44,725 nt of DNA from contig NZ_AKZI01000087.1 in the NCBI RefSeq assembly GCF_000293785.1, positions 1 to 44,725 on the forward strand, read 5' to 3'. The notes beneath the pieces were generated by a model, which ran no database searches, was not told the origin of the DNA, and saw only the letters and a list, made by a program, of their open reading frames with translations. Source of the DNA: Rhodovulum sp. PH10. Lineage in GTDB: Bacteria; Pseudomonadota; Alphaproteobacteria; Rhizobiales; Xanthobacteraceae. Position numbers and translations under genes: made by a program. This document shows, one piece after another, positions 25,103 through 34,300 of this stretch (positions are counted from its first letter, which is position 1; each line of letters begins with the position of its first letter).

Positions 25103-26715
25103 GCACGCTCGCCCGGATCGCCCAGCCGATCGTGCTGTCGTTCGGCGTGCGCCGGGCGCTGATCGCCTTCCTCGCCGGCGGCGCGACCACGTTGGCGATG
25201 CCGCCGATCGGTTTTTGGCCGGCGCTCCTGCTCACCTTCCCGGTCGCCGTCTGGCTGATCGACGGCGCCGGCATCGGCCGCTGGAACGGCGCGCTCGCCG
25301 CCGCCGCCGCCGGCTGGTGGTTCGGCTTCGGCTATTTCCTCTCCGGCCTCTACTGGGTCGGCGCCGCCTTCCTGGTCGATGCCGACCGTTTCGCCGCGCT
25401 GATGCCGGTCGCCGTGCTGGTGCTGCCCGGCGGCATGGCGATCTACACCGCGTTCGGCTTCGGCCTCGCCCGCGCCCTGTGGACCGGCAACGCGCTGCGG
25501 ATCGTCACGCTCGCCGGCACGCTGACGCTCGCCGAGTTCTTGCGCGGGCACATGCTGTCCGGGTTTCCGTGGAATGCGTTCGGCTATGCGTTCGCCACGC
25601 CGCTGCCGCTCGCCCAAGGATTCTCGCTGATCGGCCTGTGGGGCATGACCTTCCTCGCGGTGCTGGTGCTGGCGAGCCCGGCGGTGCTGGCCGACGGGCC
25701 GAGCGGCGGCCGCGGCCGGTTCGTGCTGCCGGCGGTTTCGGCGCTGCTTCTCGCGGCACTCGCGGTGTTCGGCGCGGTGCGCCTCGCCACCACCCCGGCC
25801 ACGATGGTCGACGGCGTGCGGCTGCGGCTGATGCAGCCCAACGTGCCGCAGGACCAGCGCTTCGGCTATTCGGCCAAGGCCGACATCATGCGCCGCTATC
25901 TCGCGCTGTCCGGCCGCACCACCGCGTCCCGCCCGAACGGCATCGCCGACGTCACTCATCTGATCTGGCCGGAATCGGCCTTTCCGTTCTTCGTCACCCG
26001 CGAGGCCGACGCGCTGGCGGCGATCGCCGACCTTTTGCCCGAAGGCACCGTGCTGATCACCGGCGGCGCCCGGCTCGCCGACGGCTCGCGGCCCGGCCAC
26101 GTGCGCGCGTACAACTCGGTCTACGTGTTCGACGACGCCGGCTCGATCCTGTCGATCTACGACAAGGTGCATCTGGTGCCGTTCGGCGAGTACGTGCCGC
26201 TCGGCAGCCTGCTGACCCGGCTCGGGCTCGAGCAGCTCGTCCGCATTCCCGGCGGCTTTTTGGCCGGCGACCGGCTGCGCCGGCTGGACGTTCCCGGCGC
26301 CCCGCCGGTGGTGCCGCTGGTGTGCTACGAGGCGGTGTTTCCGAACGCGGTGGTGCCGCCCGGCGAGCGCCCCGGCTGGCTCCTCAATCTCACCAACGAC
26401 GCCTGGTTCGGCATCAGCCCCGGCCCGTTCCAGCATCTCCTGCAGGCGCGCATGCGCGCCGTGGAGGAGGGCCTGCCGCTGGTGCGGGTCGCCAACACCG
26501 GCATCTCGGTGGTGGTCGATCCGCTCGGCCGGATCGTCGCCGAGCTCGGGCTCGGCCGCGAGGGCGTGCTCGACTCCGGGTTGCCGGCGGCGATCGCGCC
26601 CACCGTGTATGCAAAGGCCGGCGACGCACCCGCCCTGATTGCGATCGCCCTCACGCTCGTGGCGGGCGTTCGGGCCCGGCTGCGCGTCCTGAAGGCAGCC
26701 GATCGCGGTCGCTGA
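25099..26715 (+). CDS. lnt: Apolipoprotein N-acyltransferase
   Basis: A 538-residue inner-membrane enzyme that adds the third acyl chain to lipoproteins. About seven hydrophobic segments in the first ~220 residues include GFWPALLLTFPVAVWLID and SGFPWNAFGYAFA. The periplasmic nitrilase domain carries the catalytic triad E292 (WPESAFPF), K356 (YDKVHLVPFGEYVP) and C409 (VCYEAVFP). NLTNDAWFG is also present, and one hydrophobic segment closes the protein. The GTG start overlaps the corC stop (GTGA), so it is translationally coupled. A likely intrinsic terminator follows at 26757. Confidence 0.97.
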   Translation: MSTLARIAQPIVLSFGVRRALIAFLAGGATTLAMPPIGFWPALLLTFPVAVWLIDGAGIGRWNGALAAAAAGWWFGFGYFLSGLYWVGAAFLVDADRFAALMPVAVLVLPGGMAIYTAFGFGLARALWTGNALRIVTLAGTLTLAEFLRGHMLSGFPWNAFGYAFATPLPLAQGFSLIGLWGMTFLAVLVLASPAVLADGPSGGRGRFVLPAVSALLLAALAVFGAVRLATTPATMVDGVRLRLMQPNVPQDQRFGYSAKADIMRRYLALSGRTTASRPNGIADVTHLIWPESAFPFFVTREADALAAIADLLPEGTVLITGGARLADGSRPGHVRAYNSVYVFDDAGSILSIYDKVHLVPFGEYVPLGSLLTRLGLEQLVRIPGGFLAGDRLRRLDVPGAPPVVPLVCYEAVFPNAVVPPGERPGWLLNLTNDAWFGISPGPFQHLLQARMRAVEEGLPLVRVANTGISVVVDPLGRIVAELGLGREGVLDSGLPAAIAPTVYAKAGDAPALIAIALTLVAGVRARLRVLKAADRGR

Positions 26716-26756
26716 CGCGACCCCTGCGTGTCTCGCGCCTCGGGCGCTGTGGCACC

Positions 26757-26778
26757 CGCGCACTACCGCGCGTTTTTT
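26757..26778 (+). terminator. Intrinsic terminator after lnt
   Basis: CGCGC (26757-26761), loop ACTACC and GCGCG (26768-26772) are followed by six T residues (26773-26778). The stem is short but all GC. It lies 41 bp past the lnt stop and ends the tsaB-lnt series. Confidence 0.6.
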
Positions 26779-27385
26779 CGGCTCGTTTTCTCATATCGCC
26801 CGAAATCTGCCGCTCACGGGGAGAAACGTGAGGCGTCGCAGGTGCTCGTCCGGTTTCGGAGGAGGACCGCAGCGCGGCACATTGACCCACAGCCGGAGCG
26901 CCTCAGGGCGACCACCAGATGCACACTCTCCCTGCTTCGTGCCGACGATTCGGCGAAAATCGCCTGTCGACAGGCGATCCGCGCGCATGGCTGACCCGCT
27001 TCGGATGCGGCCAAAACCGCCGCAATTACAGGTATCATTCTGCTGACATCCCGCTCGCGAGACGATAAGGGTGTCGCCTGCAACCCGGCGTCCACCACGC
27101 TGTTCCGTACTCGATCTCGACCTGGCTCCACACGTAGACGTCGGGTTTCTCGGGAGAAATCGCCCGAAACTCGACGGACTAAGCAAGGCTAGTAAAGACA
27201 AGTTTTACCAGCGTGTAATGGTTAATCCGCGCTCGGCTGGGTAGAAATAATTCGCCTACACATTATATTCGATTTAAGTCTGTTTCAGCGACAGGCAGAT
27301 CAGCTGTGCAATCCTACGATTGCAACAGATCGAGGTTCGGCAGAGATAGGTGGTCGGCGGGGGATAAAAAAAGGAGAGAGAAAAG
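26779..27385. other. Gene-free, inverted-repeat-rich region before the HTH regulator
   Basis: This stretch has no convincing gene; its open frames have atypical composition and no family likeness. It holds: a perfect 20-bp palindrome at 26959-26978 (ATCGCCTG TCGA CAGGCGAT) whose left arm can also pair with GGCGA at 26952-26956; a long stem-loop at 27140-27175; GCTAGTAAA/TTTACCAGC at 27188-27212 (one mismatch); and TGCAATC/GATTGCA at 27307-27324. From about 27180 the DNA is clearly more AT-rich than the rest of the window, so it probably includes the HTH promoter and a long 5' leader, or a small RNA gene. Confidence 0.5.
27307..27324. promoter_or_regulatory. Palindrome upstream of the HTH gene, possible operator
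   Basis: TGCAATC CTAC GATTGCA is a perfect 7-bp inverted repeat centred about 70 bp before the regulator start. Autoregulation is common among such HTH regulators, so this is a candidate operator; in RNA it would also form a small hairpin. Confidence 0.4.
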
Positions 27386-27838
27386 ATGATGGCAAAGAAG
27401 GCTCCGAACCCCATCGACAAACATGTCGGGAGCCGTGTTCGCATGCGTCGCATGATGCTGGGAATGAGCCAGGAGAAGCTCGGTGATGCGTTGAGCCTCA
27501 CCTTCCAGCAGGTGCAGAAGTACGAGAAGGGGACGAACCGCATCGGCGCCAGCCGACTGCAGCAGATCGCTCACATCCTTCAGGTTCCGGTCGCATTCTT
27601 CTTCGAAGGCGCCCCCGATCTGAGTGGCGACTCGAACGCGACCGGCCTCGGTGAAGCTCCGTCGCCGGCCTACATCTCCGACTTTCTCGCGACCTCCGAC
27701 GGCCTCGCTCTGACCAAGGCGTTCATGCGCATCGGCGACGTCAAGCTGCGCCGGCGGATCGTCGACCTGGTCGAGCACATCGCCGGCGAACCGGCCGAGA
27801 ACGGCAACGGCACCAGTGCCGCCGCCGTCGAGCACTGA
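27386..27838 (+). CDS. XRE-family HTH regulator (PraR/PhrR-like)
   Basis: A 150-residue regulator with one Cro/CI-type helix-turn-helix at about 14-72 (VGSRVRMRRMMLGMSQEKLG, FQQVQKYEKGTNRIGASRLQQIA). A conserved C-terminal region follows (LATSDGLALTKAFMRIGDVKLRRRIVDLVEHIA). The whole protein matches the regulator conserved just upstream of metK in Hyphomicrobiales, known as PraR or PhrR in some species and linked to quorum sensing, biofilm, stress or symbiosis control. AGGAG lies 10 nt before the first ATG; a second in-frame ATG follows at once. The unusually long structured region upstream suggests complex control. Confidence 0.92.
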   Translation: MMAKKAPNPIDKHVGSRVRMRRMMLGMSQEKLGDALSLTFQQVQKYEKGTNRIGASRLQQIAHILQVPVAFFFEGAPDLSGDSNATGLGEAPSPAYISDFLATSDGLALTKAFMRIGDVKLRRRIVDLVEHIAGEPAENGNGTSAAAVEH

Positions 27839-27864
27839 TCGGACCACCGACCAACAGGATGTGA

Positions 27865-27884
27865 GCGCGTCCTCGCGGACGCGC
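27865..27884 (+). terminator. Hairpin after the HTH gene
   Basis: GCGCGTCC (27865-27872) and GGACGCGC (27877-27884) form a perfect 8-bp stem with a TCGC loop, 26 bp past the stop. No T-run follows. It may be a weak or Rho-assisted terminator, or an attenuator before metK. Confidence 0.4.
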
Positions 27885-28102
27885 CGCCTCCACCCCCGAA
27901 CGTCCCTACCCGTCCCGAAATCCCCGCCACCCTTCCCTTCGCTTCGCGTCCTTCGCTTTTCTGCGCGTCCCTCCGGCACGCCGCGACCTCGCGGCGTTGC
28001 CTGCCGACCGGGCACGCGGCTCTTGACCGGGCAGGTCGCCGCTGCAAGAACAGGCGCCGCACGGTCGACGCGGAGGTCCGCGTCCCGCCTGGAGAGTCGA
28101 AC

Positions 28103-29293
28103 GTGTCCCGCGCGAGCTATCTTTTCACGAGCGAATCAGTTTCCGAAGGTCATCCCGACAAGGTTTGCGACCGCATTTCCGACGAGGTCGTCGACACCTT
28201 CTTCGAGCTCGGCCCGAAGCACGGCTGGGATGCGCGCAACCTGCGCGTCGCCTGCGAGACGCTGGCCACCACCAATCGCGTGGTGATCGCCGGCGAGACC
28301 CGCGGCCCCGCCGAGATCTCGCCCGATCTCCTGATCGAGCGTGCCCGAGCCGCCATCAAGGACATCGGTTACGAGCAGGACGGCTTCCACTGGAAGAACG
28401 CCGAGGTCGAGGTCCTGCTGCACGCCCAGTCGGCCGACATCGCCCAGGGCGTCGATTCCACCGGCAACAAGGACGAGGGCGCCGGCGACCAGGGCATCAT
28501 GTTCGGCTATGCCTGCCGCGAGACCCCCGAGCTGATGCCGGCGCCGATCTACTACGCCCACAAGATCCTCAAGCTGATGGCGGAGGCCCGCCACGCCGGC
28601 CGCACCACCTCGCTCGGCCCCGACGCCAAGAGCCAGGTCACCGTCCGCTACGAGAACGGCAAGCCGGTCGAGGTGACCGAGGTGGTGGTCTCGACCCAGC
28701 ACACCAGCGAGAGCCAGACCTCGGAGGACATCCGGGCGATCGTCGAGCCGTTCGTGCGCGAGGCTTTGCCGGACGGCTGGGTCGGCGCCAAGACGATCTG
28801 GCACGTCAACCCGACCGGAAAATTCGTGATCGGCGGCCCGGACGGCGACTGCGGCCTGACCGGCCGAAAGATCATCGTCGACACCTATGGCGGCGCGGCC
28901 CCGCACGGCGGCGGCGCCTTCTCGGGCAAGGACCCGACCAAGGTCGACCGCTCGGCCGCCTATGCGGCGCGCTATCTCGCCAAGAACGTGGTCGCCGCCG
29001 GCCTCGCCGAGCGCTGCACCATCCAGCTCTCCTACGCGATCGGCGTGTCGCGGCCGCTGTCGCTCTATGTCGACCTGCACGGCACCGGCAAGGTCGACGA
29101 GGCCAAGCTCGAGACCGTGCTCGGCGAGGTGATGGACCTCTCCCCGCGCGGCATCCGCGAGCACCTCAAGCTCAACCGCCCGATCTACGCCCGCACGTCG
29201 TCCTACGGCCATTTCGGCCGGGCGCCGGAGGCCGATGGCGGCTTCTCCTGGGAGGCCACCGACCTCGCCGAGGCGATCCGCGGCGCGGTGTGA
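28103..29293 (+). CDS. metK: S-adenosylmethionine synthase
   Basis: A 396-residue enzyme that makes SAM from methionine and ATP. Motifs: GHPDK (16-20), [12 protein letters not shown] (the ATP/Met-binding hexapeptide region) and [16 protein letters not shown] (the P-loop-like segment). Length fits bacterial MetK of the alphaproteobacterial type. The GTG at 28103 with GGAGAG upstream gives the expected N-terminus [19 protein letters not shown]. The 264-bp region before it carries the hairpin after the HTH gene. I looked for SAM-binding riboswitch features there and cannot confirm any by eye. Confidence 0.97.
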   Translation: MSRASYLFTSESVSEGHPDKVCDRISDEVVDTFFELGPKHGWDARNLRVACETLATTNRVVIAGETRGPAEISPDLLIERARAAIKDIGYEQDGFHWKNAEVEVLLHAQSADIAQGVDSTGNKDEGAGDQGIMFGYACRETPELMPAPIYYAHKILKLMAEARHAGRTTSLGPDAKSQVTVRYENGKPVEVTEVVVSTQHTSESQTSEDIRAIVEPFVREALPDGWVGAKTIWHVNPTGKFVIGGPDGDCGLTGRKIIVDTYGGAAPHGGGAFSGKDPTKVDRSAAYAARYLAKNVVAAGLAERCTIQLSYAIGVSRPLSLYVDLHGTGKVDEAKLETVLGEVMDLSPRGIREHLKLNRPIYARTSSYGHFGRAPEADGGFSWEATDLAEAIRGAV

Positions 29294-29325
29294 TCCGGTT
29301 TCCGAACGAGCGGCCGGAAGCCATG

Positions 29326-29430
29326 ACCTCATCCTGAGGGTCGCCGAAGGCGACGTCTCCAAGGATGAGGCCCGCACCGTGGCCCCGCCCTTCGAGACGC
29401 ACTCCTGCGGAGTGCTCCTCGGGACGAGGT
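29326..29430. repeat. REP-like palindromic element between metK and trmB
   Basis: The outer arms are ACCTCATCCTGAG (29326-29338) and CTCGGGACGAGGT (29418-29430), complementary at 11 of 13 positions. Inside are two hairpin modules. One is CCTCATCCT/AGGATGAGG (29327-29335 with 29362-29370), enclosing GTCGCC/GGCGAC (29340-29345 with 29349-29354). The other is GCACTCC/GGAGTGC (29399-29405 with 29409-29415). The CCTCATCCTGAG...GGATGAGG core is familiar from dispersed palindromic repeats of Bradyrhizobiaceae-like genomes. It fills most of the 327-bp gap and may terminate or stabilise metK mRNA. Confidence 0.75.
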
Positions 29431-29620
29431 GAAGCTTCTGTCGCCGTTGGTATGAGAACCCGAGCCGTTCCGCCGAAAACCGTATGATGCAATTCGCGAG
29501 CGCGGCGGTCTTCGCTCCGCGCTCGCACCGAACGATCCGACGGCCGGTGGAGCAGACAAATCTCCGCCGGCCGTTTTTCTCGGCCGGGACAGGCCCGACC
29601 ACACCCGCCCGAACGCCGTC

Positions 29621-30346
29621 ATGGATCCGAACGCAAATCCCCGCGCCTTCTTCGGCCGCCGCAAGGGCCACAAGCTCCGGGCGCATCAGTCGGACCTGTT
29701 GGAGACGGTGCTGCCGCGGCTGGCCCTCGACCTTTCGACGCCCGCGCCGGAAAACCTCGCCGCGCTGTTCGATCCGGCGGCCGGCCAGATGGTCGGGCAG
29801 ATGGTCGGTGAGGTGAAGCTCGAGATCGGCTTCGGCGCCGGCGAGCACCTCGCCGCCCAGGCCGAGGCGGAGCCGGCGACCGGCTTCGTCGGCTGCGAGC
29901 CGTTCGTCAACGGCATGGCGCAGGGCCTCGCGCTGTTCGAGGCGAAGGGGCTGAACAACATCCGCCTGCACCACGGCGACGCGATCGAGATCTTGCGCTG
30001 GCTGCCGGAAGGCTCGCTCGCCCGCGTCGATCTCCTCTATCCCGACCCGTGGCCGAAGCGCCGCCACTGGAAGCGCCGCTTCGTGCAGGCCGAGACGGTG
30101 GCGCTCGTCGCCCGCGCGCTCGCCGACGGCGGGCACTTTCGCTTCGCCTCCGACTGGCCGAATTATGCCGAGTGGACGCTCGCGCGCCTCCTCCGCTCGC
30201 CCGATTTTTCGTGGACGGCCGAGCGCGCGAGCGATTGGCGAACGCCGTGGGCCGGCTGGAGCCGCACCCGCTACGAGGCGAAGGCGATCCGCGAGGGCCG
30301 TACCCCCTGCTATCTGGTCTTCGAGCGGCGTCCCCGCGGCGCGTGA
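29621..30346 (+). CDS. trmB: tRNA (guanine-N7-)-methyltransferase
   Basis: A 241-residue SAM-dependent enzyme that methylates G46 of tRNA. Motifs: the SAM-binding EIGFGAGEHLAAQ, the acidic block NIRLHHGDAIEIL, and the family signature LLYPDPWPKRRHWKRR. Asp/Thr tRNA-contact residues occur near the C-terminus (RTRYEAKAIREGRTPCYLVF). A small in-frame duplication, GQMVGQMVGE, lies just before the SAM motif and is otherwise unremarkable. It is the last plus-strand gene of the housekeeping series; rimP, which often follows trmB in related genomes, is absent here. Confidence 0.95.
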   Translation: MDPNANPRAFFGRRKGHKLRAHQSDLLETVLPRLALDLSTPAPENLAALFDPAAGQMVGQMVGEVKLEIGFGAGEHLAAQAEAEPATGFVGCEPFVNGMAQGLALFEAKGLNNIRLHHGDAIEILRWLPEGSLARVDLLYPDPWPKRRHWKRRFVQAETVALVARALADGGHFRFASDWPNYAEWTLARLLRSPDFSWTAERASDWRTPWAGWSRTRYEAKAIREGRTPCYLVFERRPRGA

Positions 30347-30355
30347 GCCGGCCGC

Positions 30356-30508
30356 TCAGACCGGCTCGCTGCCGGCGCCGCGCACCCGCCGGCGGGCGGC
30401 GACGGGCACCTTCGCGGTCGCCACCTGCGGATAGAAGGCGTGGACCGGAACGCTCATCAACGCCAGGATGAAGATCACCGGCACGGCGAACACAAGAACG
30501 AGGGGCAT
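30356..30508 (-). CDS. Small single-pass membrane protein
   Basis: A 50-residue protein: hydrophobic residues 1-24 (MPLVLVFAVPVIFILALMSV) form one membrane segment or an uncleaved signal, followed by a basic tail (KVPVAARRRVRGAG). GGAG sits 6 nt before the ATG at 30508, strong support for translation of so short a gene. It converges on trmB with a 9-bp gap and lies 112 bp downstream of the TetR gene. I do not recognise the family. Confidence 0.6.
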   Translation of the reverse strand: MPLVLVFAVPVIFILALMSVPVHAFYPQVATAKVPVAARRRVRGAGSEPV

Positions 30509-30620
30509 CCCGAGTCTCCTTGCGGCCTGCGGCATCATACGGCGCCGCGTCGTTTCGAGCCAACCGGCCGGGCGCGTCTCGCGCCCGCTCCGCGTCTTCG
30601 TTCCCCCCGACAGGATCGCC

Positions 30621-31331
30621 TCACCGAAGCGCGGCGATACAGAAATCCAACATAAGATCGAGCGGGGGATCCGGAAAGTCCGCACATTCCACCATGAGGC
30701 GGGGATGCGTGTACCGCATTGTCGCGACATGGACGCAGCGTGCCGCCGTGAGCGGGTCGCCCTTGCGGAACTCGCCCGCCGCCATTCCGTCGGCGACGAT
30801 GCCGGCGAGGATGCCGTCCATCCGGTCGACATACTCGGTCACCATGTCCCACCGCTCGCTGATCGCGATCGCCACCAGATCGTGCAGTTTCTGCTCGACG
30901 GTGAAGCGCTCCGCATTGAGCCGCTCGAGCGCGGTCAGGAGGTTGCGCAGGCGGGTCGAGGCCGGCGCGTCGCTCGCGGCGACCGCCTCCGCGGCGGAGA
31001 TCACCTCGGCGAGCAGCTTGCGGCCGACCGCCTCGTTGATCTCGTCCTTGGAGCGGAAGAAGCGGTAGACGTTGGCCGGCGACATGCCGAGCGTGCGGGC
31101 GATGTCGGCGACCGTGGTCTTCTGGTAGCCGACCTGCCGGTAGAGCCGCTCGGCGGTGGCGACGATGCGGCTGCGGGTGTCGGTCTCCCGCGCGTCGCCC
31201 GCGGGATGGCTCGCGGGGTGGCCAGCGGGCTGGCCCGCGGGGTCGCCCGACGCCGCTGCGCCCCGGCCGGAGGCCTTCGCCACCGCACGAATCTTGTCGA
31301 CGATCGTTTTCGCCTGCCGCATCGCTCTCAC
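30621..31331 (-). CDS. TetR/AcrR-family regulator of the RND operon
   Basis: A 236-residue one-component repressor. The HTH is at about 50-96 (RSRIVATAERLYRQVGYQKT, then VADIARTLGMSPANVYRFFRSKDEI). The rest is a helical ligand-binding domain ending in CADFPDPPLDLMLDFCIAAL. An N-terminal extension of about 48 residues contains repeated PAG/HPA units (GDPAGQPAGHPASHPAGDA). Its ATG overlaps the RND pump stop by 4 bp, so it is the last gene of the efflux operon. It most likely binds the 36-bp palindrome at 35934-35969 and is induced by a pump substrate. Confidence 0.9.
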   Translation of the reverse strand: MRAMRQAKTIVDKIRAVAKASGRGAAASGDPAGQPAGHPASHPAGDARETDTRSRIVATAERLYRQVGYQKTTVADIARTLGMSPANVYRFFRSKDEINEAVGRKLLAEVISAAEAVAASDAPASTRLRNLLTALERLNAERFTVEQKLHDLVAIAISERWDMVTEYVDRMDGILAGIVADGMAAGEFRKGDPLTAARCVHVATMRYTHPRLMVECADFPDPPLDLMLDFCIAALR

Positions 31332-34300
31332 CGGTCCTCGGTGCTTTTCGGCGCCGTTTCGGCACCCGTTCGCTCGTCCGGCGCATTCTCGCCCGACCTA
31401 TCGGTCCCGTCCTCGGCCTCGGTCCCCGCCTCGGCCGGGGCATGTCCGTTGCCGTCTCCGTTGCCGGTCCCGTTGGGAACCAGCGCCGGCGCGCCGCCCG
31501 CCGGGGCCGGCAACGGCTCGTCGCGGTCCGCCGGCGGGGTGCCGCGCTCGTCGAGCGAGCGGCGGAACCACAAGGCATACAGCGCCGGCAGGAACAACAG
31601 CGTCAGCGCGGTCGCGACCAGAAGCCCGCCCATGATGGTGACCGCCATCGGCCCCCAGAAACCCGAGCGCGACAGCGGAATCATGGCGAGCACCGCGGCC
31701 ATCGCGGTGAGCACCACCGGCCGGGCGCGGCGCACCGTCGCCTCGACGATCGCCTCGCCCCGGGTGCGGCCGTGCGACACGTCCTGCTCGATCTGGTCGA
31801 CCAGGATCACCGTGTTGCGGATGATCATGCCGGCGAGCGCGATCAGGCCGAGCAGCGCGACGAAGCCGAACGGCATGCCGGACACCAGAAGCCCGAGGGT
31901 CGCCCCGATCAGCCCGAGCGGCGCCGTCAGGAGCACCAGTCCGAGCCGCGAGAAGCTCTGCAGCTGAACCATCAGGATGGTCAGCATGGCGACGATCATC
32001 ACCGGGAAGACGGCGAACAGCGAGGTGTTGGCCTTGGCCGATTCCTCGACCGCACCGCCGACCTCCATCCGGTAGCCCTCCGGCAGCGACGCGCGGAGGT
32101 CGCCGAGTTTTTCCCAGATGCGGTTCGACACGTCGGGCGCCTGCACGCCGTCGCGGATGTCGGTGCGCACCGTGATGGCGAGATCGCGGTTGCGGCGCCA
32201 GAAGATCGCCGGCTCGTGGCTCTCCTCGATGCGGGCGACCTGCGACAGCGGCACTGGCACGCCGTTCCGCGACAGCACCGTGAGGTCGCCGAGATGGCCG
32301 AGGCCGCCTCGCTGCGGGGCGATCGCGCGCGCCACCACCGCCACCTTCTCGGTGCCGTCGCGGATGGTGGTCACCGTGTAGCCGGACACCAGTGTCTGCA
32401 GCGTCTGCGCCACCGTCTGCGGATCGAGGCCGAGCGCGCGGGCGCGGTCCTGGTCGAGCACCAGCCGCACCGATGGCATCTCCTCGTTCCAGTCGAGCTG
32501 CGGCTCCAGCACGTCGGGGTCCTGGCGCATGCGGTCGCGCACCCGGTAGGCGATCTGGCGCAGGCGGTCGGGATCGTTGCCGATCACCCGGAACTGCACC
32601 GGGAAGCCGACCGGCGGCCCGAACGAGAAGCGGTCGACCCGCACGCGGGCCTGCGCCAGCGCGCCCTCGGCGACGGCGCCGTCGATCTTCGCCTTGAGCC
32701 GCTCGCGCGCCTCGACGTTCCTGGCGACGATGACGATCTCGGCATAGGCCTCGTTCGGCAGCGCCGGCGACAGGCCGAGCCAGAAGCGGGGCGGGCCCTG
32801 GCCGACATAGGTGGTCCAGGTCGCGGCGTCGTCGTCGCCGGCGATCAGGCTCTCGGCCTTCTTCGCGGTGTCGAGCGTGGCGCCGATCGCGGTGCCTTCC
32901 GGCATACGGATCTGCAGGAAGAGCTCGGTGCGCTCGGAGACCGGGAAGAACTGCTGCGGGATGCGGCCGAAGCCGACCACGGCCAGCCCGAAGACCACCA
33001 GCGTGCCGGCGACCACCACCACCCGGTGGCGCACGCAGAAGCGGATCGCCCGGCGCAGCCGCGCATAGATGCGCGTGTGATAGATCTGCTCGGGGTCGCC
33101 TTCCAGCACGGGGAAGTTCGGCAGGAGCTTCATGCCGAGATAGGGCGTGAACACCACCGCGACGACCCACGACGCCACCAGCGCGATCGCCACCACCCAG
33201 AAGATGCCGCCGGCATACTCGCCGGTCGCCGACGCCGCGAAGCCGACCGGCAAAAAGCCCGCGGCGGTCACCAGCGTGCCGGTGAGCATCGGGAAGGCGG
33301 TCGAGACCCAGGCGAACGAGGCGGCGCGCGGGCGGTCGTATCCCTGCTCCATCTTCACCACCATCATCTCCACCGCGATGATCGCGTCGTCGACCAGGAG
33401 GCCGAGGGCGATGATCAGCGCGCCGAGCGTGACCCGATGGAGATCGAGCCCGATCAGCAGCATGATGGTGAAGACGATGGCGAGCACCAGCGGCACCGAC
33501 AGCGCCACCACGATGCCGGTGCGCCAGCCGAGCGAGAGGAAGCTCACCGCCAGCACGATGGCGAGCGCCTCGACGAAGGACTGCATGAAGTCGCCGACCG
33601 CCTCCTCGACGATCTTCGGCTGGTCGGCGATCCGCTCGAAGGTGAGGCCGACCGGCGTCTCGGCGACCACGCCCTTCATCACCTTGTCGACGTTCTCGCC
33701 GAGCGTCAGGATGTTGGCGCCCTTCTGCATGACGACGCCGATCGCCAGCGCCGGCACGCCGCGCTGACGCAGCAGAAAGTCCGGCGGGTCCTCGTAGCCG
33801 CGCGAGACGGTGGCGATGTCGCCGAGCCGCACCACCGTGCCGTCCGAGGCGGCGACCGGCGTCTCGCGCACCGCCGCCACTCCGTCGAGCGCGCCGGTGA
33901 CGCGCAGCGGAATGCGGGTCGCGCCGGTCTGCACGGTACCGGCCGGCGTCATCGCGTTCTGCTTGGCGAGGCTGTCGAAGATCGCCTGCGGGGTGATGCC
34001 GAGGGTGGCGAGCTTGACATGATCGAAGTCGACGAAGATGCGCTGGTCCTGCACGCCGTATATCGTCACCTTGGTGACGTCCGGCACCTTCAGGAGCTTT
34101 TGCCGCACGCCCTCGGCAACCTCCTTCAGCGTCGCGTAGTCGGCGGTTCCCGAGCGCAGCGTGTAGAGGATGGAATCGACGTCGCCGTACTCGTCGTTGA
34201 CGAAGGGCCCGAGCACGCCGTCCGGCAGATCCGGCTGCAGGTCGGCCATCTTCTTGCGCAGGAGATAGAACAGCCACGGCACCTCCTTGGGCGGCGTGGT

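Noticed and set aside
26791-27201. A 136-codon minus-strand open frame in the large intergenic region
   Set aside because: Composition is atypical, no ribosome binding site or family likeness is seen, and it spans strong inverted repeats, which fit regulation better.
27200-27290. CtrA-type TTAA-N7-TTAA site before the HTH gene
   Set aside because: Single TTAA words occur near 27211 and 27274, but not in the 7-bp paired spacing.
27839-28102. SAM-responsive riboswitch before metK
   Set aside because: The position is right, but apart from one 8-bp hairpin I could not trace a known SAM or SAM/SAH fold by eye. An Infernal scan of this interval with the Rfam SAM models would settle it.
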